In this document: positions 1 to 4,746 of the stretch, piece after piece
Numbering within the stretch: the first letter of the stretch is position 1
Layout of the letters: each line of letters opens with the position of its first letter
DNA from: Desulfarculus sp.
Lineage (GTDB): Bacteria; Desulfobacterota; Desulfarculia; Desulfarculales; Desulfarculaceae
Assembly (NCBI GenBank): GCA_020216805.1
Contig: JAIWNN010000036.1
Span: forward strand, 1 to 10,000
Direction: 5' to 3'
Length of the DNA stretch: 10,000 nt
Notes under the pieces: generated by a model
What the model was told of the DNA's origin: nothing
Databases searched by the model: none
What the model saw: the letters and a program-made list of their open reading frames with translations, nothing else
Translations under genes and position numbers: made by a program

Positions 1-351
1 GTCTGGACCGCCTCCTCCGGCGAGGAGGCCGTCGACGCCTATCGGACCCTGTGGCCCCGGCCGGAGCTGGTGGTCATGGACCTGGGCATGCCCGGCATGG
101 GTGGGGTCAAGGCCCTGCGCGCGATTTTGGGCCTGGACCCCAAGGCCCGGGTGGTGGTGGCCAGCGGATACGCGGTGGAGAACCAGGTGCGGGAGGCCCT
201 GGAAGCCGGGGCCGTCGCCTTCGTGGCCAAGCCCTATCGTCGCCTGGAGTTGCTGGCCGTCATCCGGCAGGCGTTGGACGCGAGGGAGGGAGACAAGGCC
301 CGGTCCCAAGCGGGGCGCTCGAGCGCCGGGCCGGACCTGGCCGGTGGTTGA
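1..351 (+). CDS. Response-regulator receiver domain, C-terminal fragment (5' end outside window)
   Basis: This open frame runs from base 1 to the TGA at 349-351. The visible 116 residues cover the second half of a CheY-like receiver fold. The phospho-acceptor is the Asp in LVVMDLGMPGMGG (codon 79-81). The switch Ser lies in VVVASGY, and the conserved Lys in FVAKPYR is followed by a final helix and a short polar tail (DAREGDKARSQAG...). The SGY and KPY wording and the lack of an output domain after the receiver are typical of a receiver at the C-terminus of a hybrid sensor kinase, though a single-domain regulator or a protein with an N-terminal output domain is equally possible. An in-frame GTG at 70 lies inside the fold and cannot be the true start. 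The gene ends 39 bases from the convergent kinase stop. The receiver call is firm; the architecture upstream is not visible. Confidence 0.9.
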   Translation, partial: VWTASSGEEAVDAYRTLWPRPELVVMDLGMPGMGGVKALRAILGLDPKARVVVASGYAVENQVREALEAGAVAFVAKPYRRLELLAVIRQALDAREGDKARSQAGRSSAGPDLAGG

Positions 352-374
352 CGTCGCCAGATCGGGTCGGAGTG

Positions 375-400
375 CCGGGGCCCGTCCCGGTCAGCTTTTT
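375..400 (+). terminator. Possible weak intrinsic terminator after the receiver gene
   Basis: CCGGG (375-379) can pair with CCCGG (386-390) around a 6-base loop. Five T residues follow at 396-400, separated from the stem by five bases. The stem is short and the T tract is displaced. The T tract also overlaps the 3' end of the opposing kinase gene. It is plausible but weak. Confidence 0.3.
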
Positions 401-1527
401 GGGGCGATCGCCTGGATCTGGCCTGCGGCCGGTTTGGGAATAGGCAAGGTGACGCGGGCGGTGGTGCCCTGGCCCGGGGAGCTGGTCAGATCCAGGCTGC
501 CGCCGTGCTCCTCCACGATGCGGCGCGCCACCGGCAACCCCAGGCCGGTGCCCCGGGGCTTGGTGGTGTAGAAGAGCTGGAAGACCTGGCGCAACTGATC
601 GGCGCTCATGCCCTCGCCCTGGTCGGCCACCTCCAGGAAAAGGCTGCCGGAATCGATCCGGCCCAGGCGCAGGCGCAGGCGGTCGCCGGGCTGGCTGGCC
701 TGGGCCGCGTTCTGCAAAAGGTTGATGAGCACCTGACGCAGGCGGTTCTTGTCCGCCGCCACCCGGGGCAGGTCCGGGGCGATCTCGCTGACCAACTCCA
801 GGCCCTGCCGAGCCAGCTCCGGGGCCATCAGTTCGGCCGCCCCGGCGACCACCTCGCCCAGGTCCACCTCGGTCCAGGTGTATTGCTGGGGCCGGGAGAG
901 GTCGTTGAGCTCCACCAGGAGGCTCTCCAGCCGGGCCACCTCTTCCACGATGATGCCCAGCTTGTGCCGGGCCTTCTCGCTCAGCCCCGTCTCCTTCTGC
1001 AACTGGCGGGCGAAGCCGCCGATCAGGGAGAGGGGGGTGCGGATCTCGTGGCTGACGGTGGTGACCATCTCCCCCACCGCGGCCAGGCGCTCGCTGCGCT
1101 GGGCCCGGTCGGCCAACTCCCGCTCGGCGGTCTTGTCGCGCATGATGGCGGTGAACATCAGGCCGCCGTCGGCGGTCTCGGCCACGGAAAAGCTGATGGA
1201 GATGGGGAAGCGCGAGCCGTCGCGGCGCTCGCCCTCCAGATCGGCGGCGTGACCCACCAGGCGGGCCTGGCGGGTGCGCACGTAGCGCTCCACGTAGTGG
1301 CGGTGAGCCCGGCGGTGCTCGCTGGGGATCAGGGGGGCCAGGTCGCCGCCCAGGATTTCGCCGCGGCGATAGCCGAACATGGCCTCGGCCGCCGCGTTCA
1401 TGTACACCACTTCGTGGTTCTGGTTGATGCTCACCACCGCGTCGCTGGCCGTCTCCACGATCTGGCGGTATTTCTCCAGCTCCTGGGCCAGCTCGCGCAC
1501 ATCGGCGGTGGTTTTGCTTTCGTTCAC
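391..1527 (-). CDS. PAS-domain sensor histidine kinase, soluble
   Basis: This is a 378-aa kinase that autophosphorylates on His and should hand the phosphate to a receiver. A short helix (residues 10-22) leads into a PAS domain at about 20-130, with wording such as DAVVSINQNHEVVYMN, AMFGY and DGSRFPISIS. The dimerisation and phospho-acceptor helix carries VSHEIRTPL (His160). The ATPase domain shows the N box LINLLQNAAQA (Asn273), the G1 box DQGEGM (302-307), the F box FQLFYTTKPRG and the G2 box GTGLGL (327-331 region). No membrane segment or signal peptide is present, so the protein is cytoplasmic and the PAS domain is the likely sensor. I start it at the GTG at 1527. The frame stays open to an ATG at 1671, but those extra 48 residues are low-complexity and lie over RNA-like hairpins. 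Another GTG lies 12 bases upstream. It converges with the receiver gene, a plausible but unproven partner. Confidence 0.93.
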   Translation of the reverse strand: MNESKTTADVRELAQELEKYRQIVETASDAVVSINQNHEVVYMNAAAEAMFGYRRGEILGGDLAPLIPSEHRRAHRHYVERYVRTRQARLVGHAADLEGERRDGSRFPISISFSVAETADGGLMFTAIMRDKTAERELADRAQRSERLAAVGEMVTTVSHEIRTPLSLIGGFARQLQKETGLSEKARHKLGIIVEEVARLESLLVELNDLSRPQQYTWTEVDLGEVVAGAAELMAPELARQGLELVSEIAPDLPRVAADKNRLRQVLINLLQNAAQASQPGDRLRLRLGRIDSGSLFLEVADQGEGMSADQLRQVFQLFYTTKPRGTGLGLPVARRIVEEHGGSLDLTSSPGQGTTARVTLPIPKPAAGQIQAIAPKS

Positions 1528-1778
1528 GCGACCCACCGGGCTGACAAGGCGATTTCCCTCTGTAACCCTTTGTAGCACGCTCCCCGGGGGCAGGCAAGCC
1601 AAGCCGTCGGCCCTGAAAAGGGCAGGGCCGGTCGTGGCGACCGACCCTGCGCGGGGAGGGGGGAAGGCCATCGCCTTCCGGGGGAGGTCGCCCCGTGGCC
1701 TGGCCGAACCACCTCGGATTAGTTCGGCTGAAGCGGCCGGGGGCGGTTGCGGGTTCCAGAAAGGTGCATCTTCACCCG
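1528..1778 (-). promoter_or_regulatory. Structured leader upstream of the kinase, candidate attenuator or riboregulator
   Basis: About 250 bases between the predicted transcription start (near 1778) and the kinase start hold no convincing gene. Read on the - strand they contain several hairpins. The first is GCCGAAC/GTTCGGC (1722-1728 with 1703-1709). The second is a perfect 7-bp hairpin with a 4-base loop (1662-1679). The third is a 12-bp stem with a 5-base loop (1622-1650), whose one non-Watson-Crick pair is a G-U in - strand RNA but a C-A mismatch in + strand RNA. A CCCTTTTC run follows. A competing hairpin, GCCCTG (1628-1623) with CAGGGC (1615-1610), shares bases with the third stem. I could not match this to a riboswitch class I know. 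A second, closer promoter-like pair (TTGCCT at 1592-1597 and TACAAA at 1569-1574, spacer 17) would bypass the leader. Confidence 0.4.
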
Positions 1779-1784
1779 GTGATC

Positions 1785-1814
1785 ACCCTAGCAATCGCCG
1801 GTGAACGCTGTCAA
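1785..1814 (-). promoter_or_regulatory. Sigma-70-type promoter for the kinase leader
   Basis: Read on the - strand, a perfect -35 box TTGACA (1809-1814) is followed after 18 bases by TAGGGT (1785-1790). A TGC directly before the -10 gives an extended -10 element. Transcription would start near 1778. The -10 overlaps the palindrome GGTGATCACC (1778-1787), a possible operator position. Confidence 0.6.
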
Positions 1815-1815
1815 G

Positions 1816-1845
1816 GGAAAAACCATATATGGGGCAAGTTTTTCC
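1816..1845. repeat. Perfect 8-bp inverted repeat in an AT-rich intergenic island
   Basis: GGAAAAAC (1816-1823) and GTTTTTCC (1838-1845) are exact inverted copies around a 14-base spacer that includes the self-complementary CCATATATGG. The island (about 1815-1870) is much more AT-rich than the rest of the window. It lies between the hydrolase stop (1872) and the kinase -35 box (1809-1814). It could be an activator or repressor site for the kinase promoter, or a weak terminator for the hydrolase operon. A clean T run after a GC stem is missing, so I favour a regulatory site. Confidence 0.4.
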
Positions 1846-1871
1846 AATAAGCCACAATATATAGAGAAAGT

Positions 1872-2525
1872 TCACATCTTTTCCACTTGTGAAGCCTGGT
1901 TTAACCACTGCTTGGTCAGAGTGGCCAGTTCACTTTCGTGTCCGGACAGGAAATGATCGGCCCCGGAGAGGGTCTTCAGCGATCCGCGTGCACCCAGGCC
2001 GGCGACATAGGCCCGCAGGCCGGGCAGGCTGGTGAACTGGTCGCGGTCGCCGGCCACCACCAACAACGGCCCGGCCTTTTCCGGCCAGACCCCCAGCTCG
2101 CCCAGGATCAGGGCCGGCGCGGCCAGCACCCCGGCCGCCAGGTCGCCCAGAGCGGCTGCGGCCAGGCTGGCCACCCGGGCCCCGAAGCTGTAGCCCATCA
2201 GGGCCGTGGGGCCGGGGACCTCCCGGCGCAGCCATTCCAGCGCCGCCCGGGCGTCCTCCCGCTCACCCCGGCCCTGGTCGTGTTGGCCGGTGGAGCCGCC
2301 CACCCCCCGGAAATTGATCCGCAGGGCGGCCCAGCCCGCGGCCAGCGCCCCGTCGCGCAAGGCTTGCACCACGTTGTTGTGCATGCTGCCGCCGTAAAGG
2401 GGATGGGGGTGCAACACCAAGGCCGCGCCCTGGGCCTGGCCGGCCGGCCGGGCAAAGAGCCCCTCCAGGCGCAGGCCGTCCCCGGTAGGGATCACCACCG
2501 GCCGTTCGCTGGGCAATCCGGTCAT
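1872..2525 (-). CDS. Alpha/beta hydrolase, COG2945-like (217 aa)
   Basis: This is a compact cytoplasmic alpha/beta-hydrolase of the dienelactone-hydrolase/COG2945 type. The oxyanion-side motif LVLHPHPLYGGSMHNNVV is at residues 37-53, and INFRGVGGS follows at 70-78. The nucleophile elbow is GYSFGA with Ser113. The acid is probably Asp162 in AGDRDQF, and the catalytic His is His191 in GADHF. All three triad positions are present and the length is normal for the family, so it should be active. The substrate (ester, thioester or lactone) cannot be read from the sequence. The start is set by GGAGG six bases before the ATG. That site lies in the 3' end of the ATP-grasp gene, and the two genes are separated by one base, so translation is likely coupled. 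There is no signal peptide. Confidence 0.9.
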   Translation of the reverse strand: MTGLPSERPVVIPTGDGLRLEGLFARPAGQAQGAALVLHPHPLYGGSMHNNVVQALRDGALAAGWAALRINFRGVGGSTGQHDQGRGEREDARAALEWLRREVPGPTALMGYSFGARVASLAAAALGDLAAGVLAAPALILGELGVWPEKAGPLLVVAGDRDQFTSLPGLRAYVAGLGARGSLKTLSGADHFLSGHESELATLTKQWLNQASQVEKM

Positions 2526-2526
2526 C

Positions 2527-3399
2527 TCAACCCTCCGCCAGCCCCACCCGCTCCGGGTCCAGGCCCAGTTTGGCCAGCCAGGAGCGCACCGCCCGCAAGA
2601 GGGCCGCCCGCAAAGGGGCGGTGCCGCCGTGGGCGTTGCGGCCGAAGTAGAAGTTGATCTCCAGGAGCAGGGCCGGCCCCTCCTCCGGCACCAGCACGTC
2701 CACCCCGGCCAGGTCCAGGCCCGCCTTGCGCTGAAGGGTCTGAGCCAGCTCCACCGCCCGGGCCATCTCCTCCGGCCAGGTCCCGCGCTCCACTCGTCCG
2801 CCCTGACTCAGGCAGGTGAAGAACCGCTCCCGATCGGGGGCCACCCGCCAGAAGCAGTCCACCTGGTCGCCCACCAGCACCACCCGGGCGTCGCGGCCGG
2901 GCAGGGGCACCCGCTCCTGGAGCACCATCCCGGGAGGTCCCAGAAAACAGCGGGTCTCCAGGCGGTCGGCCAGACCCTGCAGCTCCTCGGGACTGGCCAC
3001 CAGGAAGACGTTGCTGCCCTGGCCTCCGCCGGCGCCCTTGGCCACCAGGGGTGGGGTGATGCCGGCCGCCTCCACCTCCCCCGCCCGCCAGGCCGCCACC
3101 GCCTGTTCCAGACGCTCATAGATCAGGGTGCGGGGGTGGGGAAGGTCCAGATGGCGAAAGAGCCAGCAGTTGCCCACCTTGCCGTCCAGGCTCAGGTGCA
3201 CCGTCGGGCGGGGGAAATGGGGCAGGCCCAGGGCGCTGACCAGACTGTAGAGGTCCGGGCGGCAGACCTGGGGCAGCAGCACCGCCGCCGCTCCGGCCAC
3301 GGCCAGGTAGTCGCGCCGGTCCAGGGGGCGCTGGCTGGTCAATAGCAGGTTGCGGTCGGCCACCAATCCGGGATGATAATTGACGATCTGTTTACCCAT
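2527..3399 (-). CDS. ATP-grasp domain protein, RimK-like (290 aa)
   Basis: This is a probable ATP-dependent carboxylate-amine (or thiol) ligase. ATP-grasp signatures appear in order. PPLVAKGAGGGQGSNVFLV (116-134) supplies the ATP-binding Lys121 and the Gly-rich loop. VLQERVPLPGRDARVVLVGD (159-178) carries Glu162 and the Arg-rich strand. GVDVLV (232-237) and LLLEINFYFGRNA (244-256) carry the Mg-binding Glu247 and Asn249. The N-terminal 90 residues resemble a pre-ATP-grasp substrate domain, with no motif that names the substrate. A strong GAGGAGG stands seven bases before the ATG. The downstream hydrolase starts one base after the stop, so the two form an operon. The fold is clear; the product is unknown. 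RimK-like peptide ligation and amino-acid ligation are both possible. Confidence 0.85.
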   Translation of the reverse strand: MGKQIVNYHPGLVADRNLLLTSQRPLDRRDYLAVAGAAAVLLPQVCRPDLYSLVSALGLPHFPRPTVHLSLDGKVGNCWLFRHLDLPHPRTLIYERLEQAVAAWRAGEVEAAGITPPLVAKGAGGGQGSNVFLVASPEELQGLADRLETRCFLGPPGMVLQERVPLPGRDARVVLVGDQVDCFWRVAPDRERFFTCLSQGGRVERGTWPEEMARAVELAQTLQRKAGLDLAGVDVLVPEEGPALLLEINFYFGRNAHGGTAPLRAALLRAVRSWLAKLGLDPERVGLAEG

Positions 3400-3524
3400 G
3401 CCCGCCTCCTCGCCGGGCAGTATACATCATCACCGCCATCCTGGGCTTGGTTGGACTTGGCCGCCGGGGTTATGCTGATAGCCAGGCCAAATCGTTGGCG
3501 ACCACTTTCAGCCGGGAGACGCCC
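3400..3524. promoter_or_regulatory. Divergent promoter region between ATP-grasp operon and cupin
   Basis: On the + strand, TTGGTT (3447-3452) and TATGCT (3471-3476) are 18 bases apart and would start the cupin transcript near 3483. On the - strand, TATACT (3419-3424) is a near-consensus -10 for the ATP-grasp operon. It has no clear -35 and would give a very short leader straight into the ribosome-binding site. Confidence 0.4.
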
Positions 3525-3884
3525 ATGGACCAGGACACGATGCTCAAGAACATCCCCTTCGCCCAGCCCCTGGAGCTGGCGGGCCTGGTGGAATATCAGC
3601 CGGGGCAGGTGGTCAGCCGGACCCTGGCCCAGAACCCCTTGCTGAGCCTGACGGTTTTCGCCTTCGACGCCGGCGAGGGCATCAGCGCCCACACCGTGCC
3701 GGCCGACGCCCTGGTGCTGATCCTGGACGGCCGTGCCCGGATCACCATCGGCGGGACCCCTCTGGAGGCCGTCGCCGGGCAGTGCGTGGCCATGCCCCAC
3801 GGCGTGGCCCATGCCCTGGACGCCGTGGAGCGCTTCAAGATGCTATTGTGCGTGGTGCGAGCCCCCCAGAAGGTCGGCCCCTGA
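3525..3884 (+). CDS. Small single-domain cupin protein (119 aa)
   Basis: This is a one-domain cupin (Cupin_2 type) like those common in anaerobes. The N-terminal lead-in is ELAGLVEYQPGQVVSRTLAQN. Cupin motif 1 is GEGISAHTVPADALVLILDG (about 51-69): it keeps His56, but the second His and the Glu of the classical metal site are replaced (HTV, and Asp/Ala at the Glu position). Motif 2 is GQCVAMPHGVAHAL (85-98) with His96. With only two obvious ligands, metal binding may be weak or differently arranged. Many such proteins bind a small molecule rather than act as enzymes. The start is the ATG with GGGAG seven bases upstream; the frame is open to 3447, but that stretch holds the promoter. The gene is monocistronic. 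The specific role is unknown. Confidence 0.85.
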   Translation: MDQDTMLKNIPFAQPLELAGLVEYQPGQVVSRTLAQNPLLSLTVFAFDAGEGISAHTVPADALVLILDGRARITIGGTPLEAVAGQCVAMPHGVAHALDAVERFKMLLCVVRAPQKVGP

Positions 3885-3981
3885 TCTCCGCGCGGGGTGA
3901 TCGCCTGGGGCCGGCCCAACCAGACCCACCATCGCCTGGCGGGCCCGGGGCGCCCCCGGCCGCGGATGGCGGGGCGGGGCG

Positions 3982-4013
3982 AAAAAAGCCGGGGCGCCCG
4001 CGAGGCTCCCGGC
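3982..4013 (-). terminator. Intrinsic terminator of the 4038-4472 gene
   Basis: On the - strand, GCCGGG (4013-4008) pairs with CCCGGC (3993-3988), with an inner GCC/GGC stem. Six T residues (3987-3982) follow immediately. It begins about 25 bases past the stop codon at 4038. This is a textbook rho-independent layout. No matching terminator is seen for the convergent cupin. Confidence 0.75.
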
Positions 4014-4037
4014 GCAAAAAGTCATTGAGTCCGATGC

Positions 4038-4472
4038 CTAGTCCTCGTCGGCGAACTTCAGGCTCAGTTCCTGGCCGCCCTTTTTGTTCCGCTCCACCTT
4101 GACCTGGATGGTCAGGCTGTCGCCGCGCACGCCGAAGGCCAGGGGCAGCTTGGCCTTGGCCGCGTCCTCGGCGTGAATCAGCTCGCGGGCGGCGTCCATG
4201 ATCATGGCGCCGACCTCGGGCCCGGGGGTGGGCAGGATGGCCTCACGGTACTTGGCGGTCACCACCGCCTGGCCGTCCGGGGTCAACTCCAGGCTGATCT
4301 TCTTGGCGTTGGCGTTGACCGCGTGCAGGACCGCCAGGGCCAGCCACTTCAGGGCCGCCTCCTGCTTGTCCTCCATGGCCGGAATGCCGCTCATCTCCGG
4401 GAGGGGATCGCTGGTGGCGTAGCAGTCGGCCAGCTCCTGGGCCTTGAGGTGCAGATTACGTTTGTCTTCCAT
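4038..4472 (-). CDS. Conserved-looking hypothetical protein (144 aa)
   Basis: I do not recognise a named family. The protein is soluble and acidic at both ends (MEDKRN..., ...FADED) and has no signal peptide or membrane segment. An N-terminal part ELADCYATSDPLPEMS (13-28) includes a single Cys. An Ala-rich helix follows (about 38-57). The rest has alternating charged and hydrophobic residues that suggest a beta-rich half (KISLELTPDGQAVVTAKYR, then LTIQVKVERN and ELSLKF). Coding status is supported by GGAGG seven bases before the ATG, a possible upstream promoter (TTGGGA at 4536-4541, TAGGAC at 4514-4519, spacer 16) and a strong terminator 25 bases after the stop. It stands alone, divergent from the acyltransferase fusion, so co-regulation with that gene is possible. 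No function should be assigned. Confidence 0.8.
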   Translation of the reverse strand: MEDKRNLHLKAQELADCYATSDPLPEMSGIPAMEDKQEAALKWLALAVLHAVNANAKKISLELTPDGQAVVTAKYREAILPTPGPEVGAMIMDAARELIHAEDAAKAKLPLAFGVRGDSLTIQVKVERNKKGGQELSLKFADED

Positions 4473-4746
4473 GCTTGAGCCTCCGGGACAGGAAAAGGGG
4501 TTGCGTCCAGATCGTCCTATCTTGCAAGCTTAGCATCCCAAGGGGTCGCCGCTGAACCGTGATCACGTCGAAGTGGTGAAAATTGGGTGACATTTATCCC
4601 GGCCGTCCTCTCCCCGCCGGCTGGTCCGGCCTCTTGCGTTGTCTTGCCGGTGCGCGTACATTTACCCGATCACTCAACTTCCTCGTTCCGGGAAAACGCC
4701 CCAACCTCCCGGCGGCCAAGCTTCCCAGGGGGCGAAAGGTGCTAGC
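4473..4746. promoter_or_regulatory. Divergent regulatory region between hypothetical and acyltransferase fusion
   Basis: This region holds both promoters and no gene. On the + strand, TTGCGT (4634-4639) and TACATT (4657-4662) have a 17-base spacer. They would start the fusion-gene transcript near 4669, leaving a leader of about 77 bases. On the - strand, TTGGGA (4536-4541) and TAGGAC (4514-4519) have a 16-base spacer for the hypothetical gene. A perfect palindrome CGTGATCACG (4558-4567) lies between them and is a candidate operator. Its core GTGATCAC recurs over the kinase promoter at 1779-1786. Confidence 0.45.

Noticed and set aside
505..1575. Long + strand open frame opposite the histidine kinase
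   Set aside because: The product lacks any domain pattern, while the opposite strand carries complete kinase boxes.
1528..1671. N-terminal extension of the kinase to the ATG at 1671
   Set aside because: The extra 48 residues resemble no domain and coincide with strong hairpins; the GTG at 1527 directly precedes the helix leading into the PAS domain. Not fully excluded.
1662..1679. GGCGATGG on the - strand recalling the start of a fluoride riboswitch
   Set aside because: It is fully accounted for by a simple 7-bp hairpin, and the pseudoknot partner and downstream conserved bases of that riboswitch are absent.
3945..3999. Direct repeat CCGGGGCGCCC at 3945-3955 and 3989-3999
   Set aside because: Eleven GC-only bases repeated in a very GC-rich spacer; the second copy is already explained as part of the terminator stem.
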